64,000 nucleotides of DNA from a virus. Location: the IMG/VR virus record IMGVR_UViG_3300024054_000015, positions 1-64,000 of that record; one strand, written 5' to 3'. The notes beneath the pieces are model-generated. The model made no database searches and was not told where the DNA came from. It saw only the letters and a list, made by a program, of their open reading frames with translations. The translations under genes and the position numbers were made by a program. Positions 8,627 to 17,666 of the stretch are shown here, in pieces; the stretch's first letter is position 1, and each line of letters opens with the position of its first letter.

Positions 8627-9259
8627 ATGGCCAAGGCTTATTACCTGAGTGAAGAAGACGCTGAGGTTTTGCGAGACCTAATCAAGCATCACGGTAACAA
8701 GATCCGGCAAGGGGAAGCCCAGCTATCGCCTAGCTTGTTTGAGTTTTCAGAAGAGGATCCCAATGACACCTTCACTCCAGAAGTCTATATCGTAGGGATT
8801 CCGACTGACGGCATTCCAGGTATGGACTATAACGGAGGCACTGGAGCGGCTGTACCTGGACATGCTGAGTGTACGATCCATAAGATGGTCTACAATGATG
8901 ACGAAGACGAGTGGAGGGTTGAAGAGACTAACTTTACTAAAGAAGTCTACAACCTAGCCAGTGCGCCGATTACTAGGGCAAGCAAGTCTCCATTCAGTCT
9001 GGCCATTAGAGACAAGTACGGCAAGTGGATTGGAGGCTTTGGTGGACCTCAAATGATCTTGGGTGTGCTAGATGGGATTATGTCTTATCAAGGATCTGCC
9101 ACCGTAAGCATTTGGGATGGAACTTCAGATACTGGTCAAGACATCACGGCCTATGACTGGTTGTTGAGCAGTGGTCAGTCTTTAGCTAATGGGAAGAAAG
9201 TGGTCGTACTGCCTCATGCCAATGGCAAGTATTATGTCGTAGGAGCTCAGTGTACGTGA
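8627..9259 (+). CDS. Tail-region structural protein
   Basis: 210 aa; ATG preceded by GAGGTGATGCG. The N-terminal helix (YYLSEEDAEVLRDLIKHHG) is followed by a Gly-rich beta region (GKWIGGFGGPQMILGVLDG). It overlaps the next gene by 10 nt. It belongs to the tail tip group by position; no enzyme motif is visible. Confidence 0.5.
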   Translation: MAKAYYLSEEDAEVLRDLIKHHGNKIRQGEAQLSPSLFEFSEEDPNDTFTPEVYIVGIPTDGIPGMDYNGGTGAAVPGHAECTIHKMVYNDDEDEWRVEETNFTKEVYNLASAPITRASKSPFSLAIRDKYGKWIGGFGGPQMILGVLDGIMSYQGSATVSIWDGTSDTGQDITAYDWLLSSGQSLANGKKVVVLPHANGKYYVVGAQCT

Positions 9260-9909
9260 GGTTCTATCCGTCTAATAGTTGCTGTGCGGACTTTTGCGGA
9301 TGTACTCCTGCGTATAAGCCGTCCACCTTGTCCGTCACCATCGCGGGAATCACCAGCCAAGGAACTCCTCCGTTCGGTGCCCTGTGCTACGGCCTGCAAA
9401 CAGGATTATGTCCTTGCGAGGACTTCAATGGAACGTATCTACTGTCTCTGTTGAACCCGACGGGCTGTACCTACACTTACAACTCGGGAGGAAACTGCTT
9501 TGCGGGCGATTGTGTCGTTTCGTTGACGGGTGTCGTCACGAATCGGTCAGGGATTCTAACCTGTCAGATTCAGATGAACTTCAAACGGCCTTGTCGGATG
9601 CTATGTGCGCTCGGGGGTTCTTGTACCTACGCCTGGAGTACGGGCCTTTACCGTTATGTGAAGATCTCGGGTGTTTGCTGGGGTTCGTGCCAATGTATTG
9701 AACCGCCGACGACCTACCAAGGTGACACGATCACTATAGGTTGCTGGCAACCATCCTGCGAAACGAAATCCCTCGTCTTCTATGCCACGGAAAGCAAGAC
9801 CGCAGGCGACTGTCGCGTCAACATGAATCTACCAATCACTCAGGTCGATAACACAGGTTGTTGCGGTTGCTATACTACGGATGCCACTTGCAGCGTTTCT
9901 TCATCATGA
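9250..9909 (+). CDS. Very Cys-rich virion-region protein
   Basis: 219 aa with about 24 cysteines (11%), many in pairs such as CCADFCGC, CPC, CQC and CCGC, spread along the whole chain. The rest is Thr/Ser/Gly/Tyr-rich and beta-like, without a signal peptide. The GTG at 9250 overlaps the previous gene by 10 nt. The stop overlaps the next ATG. It closes the tail module, so a disulfide-stabilised or metal-binding tip protein is likely. From here Arg codons are mostly CGN, unlike the AGR-rich neighbours. Confidence 0.55.
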   Translation: MYVRFYPSNSCCADFCGCTPAYKPSTLSVTIAGITSQGTPPFGALCYGLQTGLCPCEDFNGTYLLSLLNPTGCTYTYNSGGNCFAGDCVVSLTGVVTNRSGILTCQIQMNFKRPCRMLCALGGSCTYAWSTGLYRYVKISGVCWGSCQCIEPPTTYQGDTITIGCWQPSCETKSLVFYATESKTAGDCRVNMNLPITQVDNTGCCGCYTTDATCSVSSS

Positions 9910-10838
9910 TCTGGATCTGTGCCCACTGTCGCTTCGAGCTCTCGCAGCCAACGATCGTCTACCCGGTACGTTGCTTCTGTGGCTACGTAGATCGGGGACC
10001 GATCCTTCCAGCAGAACAGCCGAAGCCGCGTTGGGTGAGCCTCACAGATCGACTGCAAGCGGTTGAACGACTGGCGAGCATGATCCCTTCCACTGTAAAG
10101 CGCATCATGGGTGTCTCCCGTTCCGGCATGTTTGCTGCTGGGATCCTAGCCGAGCGGTTTCATGTACCTCTCTGGTCTATCTCTCAGCAAACGGGTCCAA
10201 TTGACCTCGGTCATGGAGTACGTCTAGACAAGGTCGAGGAAGAAGGCTTAACGGTCGTTGTTGATGATACCGTCGCAGCGGGCTACTCCTTTGCTCAACT
10301 TAAACCGTTGCTCCTGCCTAACTCACTGTTCTACTGTCTTTACTGTAGCCCTGAATGTCGCAACCTCGTAACAGGATTCGCTGAACTTCTCTCGCTGCCC
10401 CACTATCTCGAATGGAACATCTTCAACTCGGTTCATACTCCGTCACTCGCTACGGACATCGATGGAATCCTTTGCCCTGATCCACCGGAGAGCTTCCTGG
10501 ACAAGGAACAGGAATGCCCCTACGAGAAGTGGTTAATCCGAGCTCCGATCCTTCAGCGTCCGTTGCGGGATACCATCCCCTTAATCGCTACGGGTCGTCG
10601 CCGTCGCTATCGGCGGCAGACCGAGAGCTGGCTAGAGACCTGCGGTATCTGTTACGACCAGCTAGTTTTCCCGCAGACCGAGGAAGAGTATCTAAACCCC
10701 GGTAAGATGAAGGCCGAAGCCTACGGCAAATCACCAGCCACGATCTTTATTGAATCCAATCAAAAGCAAGCTCGCTTGATAGCGAGACTCACCGGCAAAC
10801 GTGTAATCTGTCCCGCTTCACAGGAGGTACTAAATTGA
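9906..10838 (+). CDS. PRTase-HAD fusion protein
   Basis: 310 aa; the ATG overlaps the previous TGA (ATGA). Residues 1-20 form a possible zinc knuckle (ICAHC, then CFC). Residues 45-150 form a type I phosphoribosyltransferase with the PRPP loop VVVDDTVAAGYS. Residues 175-310 form a HAD-like domain opening with LATDIDGILC (DxDG) and containing IATGRRRRYR. Phosphoribosyl transfer and phosphatase or nucleotide-sugar steps are the expected activities. It opens the modification operon; the substrate is unknown. Confidence 0.6.
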   Translation: MIWICAHCRFELSQPTIVYPVRCFCGYVDRGPILPAEQPKPRWVSLTDRLQAVERLASMIPSTVKRIMGVSRSGMFAAGILAERFHVPLWSISQQTGPIDLGHGVRLDKVEEEGLTVVVDDTVAAGYSFAQLKPLLLPNSLFYCLYCSPECRNLVTGFAELLSLPHYLEWNIFNSVHTPSLATDIDGILCPDPPESFLDKEQECPYEKWLIRAPILQRPLRDTIPLIATGRRRRYRRQTESWLETCGICYDQLVFPQTEEEYLNPGKMKAEAYGKSPATIFIESNQKQARLIARLTGKRVICPASQEVLN

Positions 10839-11428
10839 TTGTCCTAGAAAACAAACAGTTGGTGATTCTGACGCCTCCGCACACGGCTTCCAAGAATCTG
10901 CATGAAGCCCTCTGCCGTCCTCCACACAACGGTCTCTGGGTAGTCGGTCGCAACCCTGACGGTCACATCGACCATCATGTCTCTATCGCGTCCGAACCCT
11001 GGCTGCATTTCCGCATCGCCTGTGTCGTCCGCGATCCGCTAGAGCGTCTGCGTGGTCTCTGGGTGCATCACTGCATTAGCTGCCGTCGCTTGGGCACTCC
11101 TGCTCTACTCTGGCCGCAGTACGTGATGTCCCTATCCACTGAACGCTGGGGAGTGCTGCCTAGCTACCTTGACCACTACACGATTTCTCGGTGGTTGCAC
11201 AAGACGGCATTGCAGGAGGTCATCCGGTTCGAGGCTCTCCAAGAGGAATTACTGCGAGTGCTAGGTGAGCCGGTGGAACTAGCTCCTGGTTGGACCGACG
11301 ATGGTGAACACCCGTCGATGGAGGAACTGTTCGCGGAAGAAAACAAGATTCGTTTCCACGCGGCAGCGTGGTCGTTGCCAGACAGAGTACGGTGGGACTA
11401 TAAGTTGTTCTGGAACGAGACCCAATGA
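10835..11428 (+). CDS. Sulfotransferase-like protein
   Basis: 197 aa; TTG start overlapping the previous TGA. The N-terminal LTPPHTASKNLHEAL fits the 5'-phosphosulfate-binding loop of PAPS sulfotransferases (T-x-x-x-S/T-x-x). ACVVRDPLERLRGLW fits the 3'-phosphate-binding motif (VRDP-R). Such enzymes sulfate sugars or proteins. Short for the family (usually 230-300 aa). The substrate is presumably a glycan made by the following glycosyltransferases; this is inferred. Confidence 0.55.
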   Translation: MIVLENKQLVILTPPHTASKNLHEALCRPPHNGLWVVGRNPDGHIDHHVSIASEPWLHFRIACVVRDPLERLRGLWVHHCISCRRLGTPALLWPQYVMSLSTERWGVLPSYLDHYTISRWLHKTALQEVIRFEALQEELLRVLGEPVELAPGWTDDGEHPSMEELFAEENKIRFHAAAWSLPDRVRWDYKLFWNETQ

Positions 11429-11793
11429 GTGAGACCACATCAGAAATCCTCCAGGAAGTAATGAATGGTCACGGGGTTGGTAGCCAACTCTGGAGGATTC
11501 TACAGTCTCTGGGAGTTGACCATAACTCAAGCTGCTCGTGCTTACTGTTAGCAGATGTAATGAACGAGCTAGGTCCCAAGGGTTGTGTAAGAGAGCGAGA
11601 GAAGCTCTTGGACTTGATGAGGAAGAACCAAAAGAAGTATGGATGGTATCACCACTTCAAGGCTGGAGTAAACGCTATCTTATTGGGCTGGGCTTTTCAA
11701 CTTAATCCACTAGATCCATTACCAGGACTCTTGGATAGAGCCATCAGCTTGGCAGAGGAGCAGCTATGCCAGTCTGGTCCTATGGCGTCGTAA
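11425..11793 (+). CDS. Small Cys-containing protein of glycosyltransferase operon
   Basis: 122 aa, ATGA overlap with the gene before. The core (CSCLLLADVMNELGPKGC) followed by a basic helix resembles a small helical domain I associate with the ends of phage and bacterial glycosyltransferases (C-x-C ... MN-WG--GC). It overlaps the next gene by 28 nt. Probably an accessory or acceptor-binding protein; no catalytic motif. Confidence 0.5.
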   Translation: MSETTSEILQEVMNGHGVGSQLWRILQSLGVDHNSSCSCLLLADVMNELGPKGCVREREKLLDLMRKNQKKYGWYHHFKAGVNAILLGWAFQLNPLDPLPGLLDRAISLAEEQLCQSGPMAS

Positions 11794-12485
11794 CTATACC
11801 TAGTCGAATCTCTAGCGGTCTGCTAGAAACCACTCTGAAGTATCTTGCTAACGCAGGGTTCCCAGAGCCTAGACTCTTCATTGATGGGTTCCCTAACGAA
11901 GCGTTGCCAGACTTCGCTAAGGTCTTAGCCGTCACTTGCCGCAATCCGGCCTTCGGCACCTTTTGCAGTTTCTACCTGGGAGTCAGCGAGCTATTCTTAA
12001 GGAATCCCAAAGCTGACTTCTATGCCCTGTTTCAAGACGACTGCATCTGCTGCCGCAACATCCGCCAGTACCTTGAGCAGTGTACTCTTCCAGAGAGGTC
12101 GTACCTGAATCTCTACACCTACCCTAACAACGAGCGTGGGGATGTTAAGGGCTGGTCCTTCAGTAACCAACTTGGCAAGGGAGCCGTGGCTCTGGTCTTT
12201 GTACGGGAGGTTCTGGTAGACCTACTCAGAAGCCCTAATTGGGTCAACATTCCACTGTTCAATGATCACCCTAAAGAGGGTTGGAGAAAGGTTGATGATG
12301 GGGTTATCGTAGAGGCTCTAAGGAAGTGTAATGTTAATGAGTACGTTCACCTTCCATCTCTAGTCCAACACGACAACACAGTTAGAAGTTCCCTAGGTCA
12401 CGTAAAGAGTCCTCAGGCCAACACGTTTCCCGGAGTTGACTTTGACGCTTTGTCCCTACTAGGAGCAGCAAATGCAAGCAGATGA
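11766..12485 (+). CDS. GT-A type glycosyltransferase
   Basis: 239 aa. A GT-A-like layout: an N-terminal nucleotide-binding region, a D-D acidic motif in FYALFQDDCICC at about residues 87-96 for metal and nucleotide-sugar binding, and the segment GKGAVALVFVREVL. No membrane helix, so it acts in the cytoplasm. It overlaps both neighbours. The sugar donor cannot be told from sequence. Confidence 0.6.
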   Translation: MPVWSYGVVTIPSRISSGLLETTLKYLANAGFPEPRLFIDGFPNEALPDFAKVLAVTCRNPAFGTFCSFYLGVSELFLRNPKADFYALFQDDCICCRNIRQYLEQCTLPERSYLNLYTYPNNERGDVKGWSFSNQLGKGAVALVFVREVLVDLLRSPNWVNIPLFNDHPKEGWRKVDDGVIVEALRKCNVNEYVHLPSLVQHDNTVRSSLGHVKSPQANTFPGVDFDALSLLGAANASR

Positions 12486-13515
12486 CTATTACAGCCCACT
12501 CAAGATCTTTCATCACAGGGAGTGGCTGGACAAACTCAGAGCCGGTGTTAATCCTTCTCCAATCTTCGTACAGCTAGTACCTACCAACAGATGCAACCAA
12601 GACTGTCACTTCTGTGCCTACAGAATGTCTGGGTACTCTTCCAACGAGAGGTTCCAGGAAAGGGACCAGCTTGACTGGGACAAGCTAAAGGAGATAGTCC
12701 AGGACTGCAAGGACATGGGAGTTAAGGCCATCGAGTTGACTGGTGGCGGCGAGCCCACGGTACACAAGAACTTTCTAGACCTGTGCAGGCTAATCTTGGA
12801 CAGTGGAATCGATCTTGGTCTTGTTACCAACGGATCTGTCTGGTCTGACAGGCATACGGAGGTACTGTCCAAGGCTCTATGGGTTAGGTTCTCTGTAGAC
12901 GCAGGTCGCCCAGAAACCTACGCCAGTATGAGAGGTTCCACTGTCAGGACTTATACAAGAGTAAGGGATGCTATCAGTTCCATGCCTAAAGACGGTCCAG
13001 TGGTAGGTGTAGGGTTTGTGATTAACCGCGAGAACTACAAGGAAATAGAGGAGGCCGCTGACGCAGCTTTTGCAGACGGGGCAGACAACATCCGCTTCAG
13101 TGCTGTTTTCCAGAACGAGGGAACGAAATACTTCGATGGATTCATAGCTGAGGCAACTGCCTCCTGCAACAGAGTGGTGGAGAAGTACAGGTCCACAAGG
13201 ATGAAGGTGTTTGACCTGTTCCTGGACAGAGTCGGTGACCTGGGGCATGGTCCTCCAGACTATACGTTCTGTGGATTCCAGCAAGCCTCTACTTACATTG
13301 GTGCAGACTCTAACGTCTATCGCTGCTGCATCTTGGCCTACAGTCAGCGAGGTATGTTAGGGTGCATACTGGTGAGACGCTTTGCTGACGTGTGGAAGTC
13401 GTTAGACTTCTCCACCTTTGATGCCCACGGTTGTCCTCGCTGCATGTTCAACGCTAAGAACCGAACCATTGCCTATGCTCTAAACCCTAACCCTGCACAC
13501 GTGAACTTTCCGTGA
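12472..13515 (+). CDS. Radical SAM enzyme with SPASM-like tail
   Basis: 347 aa. CNQDCHFC (CxxxCxxC) at about residues 40-47 binds the SAM [4Fe-4S] cluster. ELTGGGEPTVH is the GGE SAM-binding motif. The C-terminus has extra cysteines (CGFQQ, RCCILA, CPRCMF) like a SPASM/twitch auxiliary cluster domain. It carries out radical chemistry on an unknown substrate, possibly a sugar, peptide or base. A 14-nt overlap upstream and GTGA overlap downstream show coupling. Confidence 0.75.
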   Translation: MQADDYYSPLKIFHHREWLDKLRAGVNPSPIFVQLVPTNRCNQDCHFCAYRMSGYSSNERFQERDQLDWDKLKEIVQDCKDMGVKAIELTGGGEPTVHKNFLDLCRLILDSGIDLGLVTNGSVWSDRHTEVLSKALWVRFSVDAGRPETYASMRGSTVRTYTRVRDAISSMPKDGPVVGVGFVINRENYKEIEEAADAAFADGADNIRFSAVFQNEGTKYFDGFIAEATASCNRVVEKYRSTRMKVFDLFLDRVGDLGHGPPDYTFCGFQQASTYIGADSNVYRCCILAYSQRGMLGCILVRRFADVWKSLDFSTFDAHGCPRCMFNAKNRTIAYALNPNPAHVNFP

Positions 13516-14045
13516 TCAACCCAGCGGACAATCTCCGAGACCTCTACACTTGCCTGACGGTAGCCACTTCAGACTGCGAGTCAGTCCTGGACTTGTGCTG
13601 TGGTTTCGGCGAAAAGCTGGCTTGCACTAGAGCAGGGTTCAGGGTTGGTGTAGATATCCACAAGCCTTACCTAGACGTGGCTTGCAAGAAATGGGGGAAC
13701 CGTATTTACTTCGTTTGGGAGGATGCCCTTAGCTACGCTTTTAGCTGTGCCTACCCGTTCGATGGGATCCTACTCATAGATGCCATTGAGCATCTGGAGA
13801 AGCAGCGTGGTCTAGACCTGATCTCCAGGTGTCAAGAAATAGCCAAGAGGCGACTGATCGTATTTACTCCAGAAGGTGTGTGCCCGCAAGATCACGATAC
13901 GTACGAAATGGGTGGTGACTATGCACAGACTCACAAGTCCACCTGGACTGCTGAGGAAATGAGGACTCTAGGGTTTAAGGTAGCCCTCTGGGAAAACTGG
14001 CATCCAGGTACAGAAGGAACATTCTTTGCGATTTGGGAACCTTAG
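13512..14045 (+). CDS. SAM-dependent methyltransferase (class I)
   Basis: 177 aa; GTG start overlapping the preceding TGA. Motif I is VLDLCCGFGEKLA; an acidic residue ends beta-2 (FRVGVDIHKP); motif IV-like GILLIDAIEHLEK follows. No DNA methyltransferase signature (DPPY or PCQ) is present. It most resembles small-molecule or sugar O-/N-methyltransferases. Embedded between two radical SAM genes. Confidence 0.7.
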   Translation: MINPADNLRDLYTCLTVATSDCESVLDLCCGFGEKLACTRAGFRVGVDIHKPYLDVACKKWGNRIYFVWEDALSYAFSCAYPFDGILLIDAIEHLEKQRGLDLISRCQEIAKRRLIVFTPEGVCPQDHDTYEMGGDYAQTHKSTWTAEEMRTLGFKVALWENWHPGTEGTFFAIWEP

Positions 14046-14048
14046 TCC

Positions 14049-14870
14049 ATGATTAGCATGAAGCGTCAGTGGGTCGTGCAGATAGACGTTACCAACGCCT
14101 GCAACAGAGCTTGCAGTAATTGCACGAGGTTGATTGGTCATACCGATGAGACGTTCTATATGGATCCCGACTACTTCCGGCATACCGTGAAGTGCCTGAG
14201 GAGGTTTCCCACTCACAGCCCGCCCAGCCTATACGTGGACGTGCCGAACAAGATGCTAGGCATGATCGGTGGCGAACCCTTGATGCACCCGCAGTTTGAA
14301 GAGTTGGCCAAGATTATGGAAGAGGAGATTCCTTGTAGAGAACACCGAGGACTGTGGACGGGTTTCGTATGGCAGAGGACTAGGTTTGCTGAGTTGATCG
14401 AAAGGGTCTTCGGGTATGTGAACAATAACACTCACTCCACAGAGTGTTACCACTCACCGATCCTAGTGGCCATCAAAGACGTGGTTCCAGATGAGGCCAC
14501 TCGCAAGTCCCTGATCAGCAACTGCTGGCTGCAAAAGATGTGGGCTGGAACCGTAACACCCAAGGGTCTGTTCTTCTGTGAGGTAGCGGGAGCCTTTGAC
14601 TTCGTTATGAAGGGGCCAGGAGGTTTGCCGGTAACAGAGGACTGTTGGGAGAGGCCCTTGTCGGACTTCCAGGAGCAGATAGATCGGTGGTGCCAGGGAT
14701 GTGGAGTACCTCTGCAACTGAAGGGCAGGCGGGACACCGAGGAGGTAGACGACATCAGCCTCAGCAACCTAGCTCTTCTTTCAGAGAGTTCGCGGATAAA
14801 GGTTAGGAAGTATAACCTAGTGACAGGTCTTCAGGAGAGAACAGGTAAACCTTGGGAGTACCTGAAATGA
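14049..14870 (+). CDS. Radical SAM enzyme
   Basis: 273 aa; ATG at 14049, with another in-frame ATG at 14058. CNRACSNC gives the CxxxCxxC cluster motif near residue 15, and MIGGEPLMHP gives the GGE motif. Several later cysteines (CWLQKMW, FFCEVAG, CQGCG) may bind an auxiliary cluster. It is distinct from the radical SAM at 12472. It ends with an ATGA overlap into the next glycosyltransferase. Confidence 0.7.
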   Translation: MISMKRQWVVQIDVTNACNRACSNCTRLIGHTDETFYMDPDYFRHTVKCLRRFPTHSPPSLYVDVPNKMLGMIGGEPLMHPQFEELAKIMEEEIPCREHRGLWTGFVWQRTRFAELIERVFGYVNNNTHSTECYHSPILVAIKDVVPDEATRKSLISNCWLQKMWAGTVTPKGLFFCEVAGAFDFVMKGPGGLPVTEDCWERPLSDFQEQIDRWCQGCGVPLQLKGRRDTEEVDDISLSNLALLSESSRIKVRKYNLVTGLQERTGKPWEYLK

Positions 14871-15589
14871 CTCACGTATGGACGTATTGGGAAGGGCCGA
14901 TGCCGGAGTACATTAGCATCTGCCTCTGGTCCAGTAGAATGATCTGCTCGAGCGGCCTGGAGTTTACCTGTGTTACTCCAGAGAATGTGCGGACGTTCTT
15001 GCCACCTGGAACAATCCATGAGAACTACTTGAAGCTCCAGCAACCAGCCCTTAGAGCTGATTGTGTGCGGGCGGCTTTGCTGGCAAGGTACGGAGGCTGG
15101 TGGTGGGACGCTGATACGGTAGGCATCAACTATCCAAGCAAGTCCATAGTCAACCCGGAGTCTGCTCTGTATATGATCTGGGACAAGGCTCCTAGGAGAG
15201 TTCTAAATGGCTACATCTACCTGCCACCCGATTCCACGATAGCGAAGGTATGGCTAGGCGCTGTTAACCGAGCCCTGATGGATGACTACGAGCATATCGA
15301 TTGGTGTTCACTCGGAGAGGGAGTGTTGACCAATCTATTGCCAGAGTTGGGAGCAGTGCAGATAGACCGCAGCACGTTCCTACCCATAGACATAGATAGC
15401 TCTGTGGGCTTGTTTTTTGGTGAGGAGGACTTCCATAAGTACCTAACCCATCACACTGTCTGCTTCGGGCTTAACCACTCTTGGTTCATGTACCACAAGT
15501 TTGAGGCTATGAGCCTTCCAGCCTGCGAGTGGCACAAGAGTCCGCTGCTAATCCACAGGCTCTTGGAACATGCTAGGAGGTTGCTATGA
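14867..15589 (+). CDS. Capsular-polysaccharide type glycosyltransferase (GT32-like)
   Basis: 240 aa; the start at 14867 overlaps the previous stop. The segment ALRADCVRAALLARYGG followed by WWWDADTV carries the R-x-D and D-x-D residues of GT32/TcdA-like transferases, and a conserved His-Trp pair lies near the C-terminus (NHSWFMYH). It transfers a sugar from a nucleotide donor in the cytoplasm. Acceptor unknown. Confidence 0.65.
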   Translation: MTHVWTYWEGPMPEYISICLWSSRMICSSGLEFTCVTPENVRTFLPPGTIHENYLKLQQPALRADCVRAALLARYGGWWWDADTVGINYPSKSIVNPESALYMIWDKAPRRVLNGYIYLPPDSTIAKVWLGAVNRALMDDYEHIDWCSLGEGVLTNLLPELGAVQIDRSTFLPIDIDSSVGLFFGEEDFHKYLTHHTVCFGLNHSWFMYHKFEAMSLPACEWHKSPLLIHRLLEHARRLL

Positions 15590-16935
15590 AAGCCTCTATT
15601 TGCATGTCTACTTTCTACAGAGAACCTCGAGTATTGCAGAGGACACTTAATAGTATCTTCAAGCAGGAGGTTCCGTTTGAGTTTGAGGTGATCATAGCAG
15701 ACGATGGAGCCTCTGATAAAGAGCAGACTGCCAGAAAGATCTGTGAACGCTTCCCTGTCAAGTACATACCCATTGAGCGGGACAACGTCAAGCGTAATCC
15801 CTGCGTGGCTAGGAACGTAGCCTATAGAGCAGCTACGGGCAGTGTGATCATTGCCCAATCCGACGAGGTAGCTCATGTCAGCCCTAACGCCATAGAGACC
15901 TTGGTGATAGAGCTAGAGCTAAAGCCCAAGTCCTTCATCATCGCCTCCGTTATTGCCTGTGGGCCTGACGGTAGTGAATGGTCTGCTTACACCGGCAGAT
16001 GGTATCGAAACGGGAATCCTCAACCCTACCAGTCAAGGCTTGTTCCGTTCTTCTTCCTTGGAGCCTTGTGGAGAAGAGACCTGTACGCCGTTGGTGGTAA
16101 CGACGAGGAGTTCGTAAGCTACCAGGGATACGACGATGACTGGTTTGCCAGATGCTTGGAGAATGGATTAGGTCTAAGGGCCGTTTATGTGGACTCAGTC
16201 GTGGGACACCACCAGTATCATGAGTGCCACGACACCAAGGAGAAGTACACGCTCTCCAAAGCCTTTTATAGAAGGAAGTGCGAAATGGCTCAACAGGAGA
16301 ATGTTTGGAGGGCTGCTGGAGGTCCTTGGCCTTACGAGGAGTCGTTTGCCTCTGCCTATAAGAGCGGCGGTGATTGGAGCGGCCACGAGTCCGGTAGTGG
16401 TGAGGGGTCTTCCATCAAGGCCACTGAATCCATAAGGGTTATGCTGAAGAACCTGATAGGGCTGCTGGACCTCAAGTCCATCCTGGACATACCTTGTGGA
16501 GACTTTAACTGGATGAGATGGGTGGAGCTAGGTGACGTGAAGTACCTGGGAGCCGACATCGTCAAGGAGCTAGTTCTGCAAAACCAAGAGAGGTTTCCAG
16601 GTAGAGAGTTCTTGTACCTGAACCTGCTAACGGAAAACCTGCCGACGGTAGACCTAGTTCTTTGCAGGGATTGCTTCGGGCACATGTCCTTTGAGGACTG
16701 CAACCGAGCCCTTGAGAACATCAAGCGTAGCAAGAGCAAGTACCTGCTGATGACAACCTTTTGGAACCATGCTAACATGGACGGTAGGACAGGTCCTAGT
16801 TGGCACGCTAGGTCCATGACCAAGTCACCCTTCAACCTGCCACCACCCATGCTGACCGTGGACGAGTTGTGCCAGGAAGTCTATCCAAAGTACGCAGACA
16901 AGAGCTTAGGCTTATGGGAGGTTGCCAAGTTATGA
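15586..16935 (+). CDS. GT2 glycosyltransferase-methyltransferase fusion
   Basis: 449 aa. Residues 1-245 are a GT2 domain: ICMSTFYREP, DDGASDKE and ARNVAYRAATG, then a region with GGNDEEF and GYDDDWFARC. Residues 255-449 are a class I methyltransferase with ILDIPCGDFNWM as motif I and LGADIVKE as motif II. One chain could add and then methylate a sugar. Coupled by ATGA overlaps on both sides. Confidence 0.7.
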   Translation: MKASICMSTFYREPRVLQRTLNSIFKQEVPFEFEVIIADDGASDKEQTARKICERFPVKYIPIERDNVKRNPCVARNVAYRAATGSVIIAQSDEVAHVSPNAIETLVIELELKPKSFIIASVIACGPDGSEWSAYTGRWYRNGNPQPYQSRLVPFFFLGALWRRDLYAVGGNDEEFVSYQGYDDDWFARCLENGLGLRAVYVDSVVGHHQYHECHDTKEKYTLSKAFYRRKCEMAQQENVWRAAGGPWPYEESFASAYKSGGDWSGHESGSGEGSSIKATESIRVMLKNLIGLLDLKSILDIPCGDFNWMRWVELGDVKYLGADIVKELVLQNQERFPGREFLYLNLLTENLPTVDLVLCRDCFGHMSFEDCNRALENIKRSKSKYLLMTTFWNHANMDGRTGPSWHARSMTKSPFNLPPPMLTVDELCQEVYPKYADKSLGLWEVAKL

Positions 16936-17666
16936 ACAGCATCGTAGTCTGTGTGGAGTTCGACGATTTCCTAGCTCTTACTTTGCCAAGGAACAGGCGG
17001 CACTTTGGGCGGACGCTGGTAGTTACCTCCTGTGCTGATGTTTCCACTCAGAAGCTGGCTCTGGAGAACTCCTGCGAGTGCTTCGTTACGAACTCGTTCT
17101 ATGAACGTGGGGCGATGTTCAACAAGGGCTCGGCCTTGGAGAAGGGCCTGGACGTTCTCGGCAGGGAGGGCTGGATTTGCATCTGGGATGCAGACATTGT
17201 CATGCCGAACTCCATAGAGTTTGACAAGTCAGAGGAGTGCCTCTATACAGCCCTACGCAGAACCCTAGACTTCCCGCAGGACTTCAACGACAACCTGGAC
17301 TGGGAAACCGTTCCTGTTACTGGTCTCGAGTGCGAGTACCCTGGATACTTTCAACTGTTCCATGTCTCAGCAGCTAGACAAAAGCCTTGGTACGAAACAG
17401 ACTGGACGCACGCGGGCGGCTGTGATGGCAGCTTCCAGCACAGGTTCAAGAGGTTGGCTAGACCACCCTTCAACGTCCTGCACTTAGGCCCGAGCGTAGA
17501 CGAAGCTCCACTATTCCATTTGAGAATAGGAAACAACTGGTGCGGCAGGACCACTCCCAGGTTAGACGGTAAACCACTGTCGCCAGATGCTAGGCTGCAT
17601 CAAGTGGCCTCTATTTCAGAGAGTAGAAGGGTAGGTTGTGGCACAATGAATGAGAAGCTGAAATGA
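16932..17666 (+). CDS. GT-A type glycosyltransferase
   Basis: 244 aa from the ATG at 16932 (ATGA overlap). The D-x-D motif lies in WICIWDADIVMP at about residues 80-91, after a region with KGSALEKGLDVLG that resembles nucleotide-sugar pocket helices. The C-terminal part has HLGPSVDEAPLFHLR. No membrane segment. Family-level call only. Confidence 0.55.
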   Translation: MNSIVVCVEFDDFLALTLPRNRRHFGRTLVVTSCADVSTQKLALENSCECFVTNSFYERGAMFNKGSALEKGLDVLGREGWICIWDADIVMPNSIEFDKSEECLYTALRRTLDFPQDFNDNLDWETVPVTGLECEYPGYFQLFHVSAARQKPWYETDWTHAGGCDGSFQHRFKRLARPPFNVLHLGPSVDEAPLFHLRIGNNWCGRTTPRLDGKPLSPDARLHQVASISESRRVGCGTMNEKLK

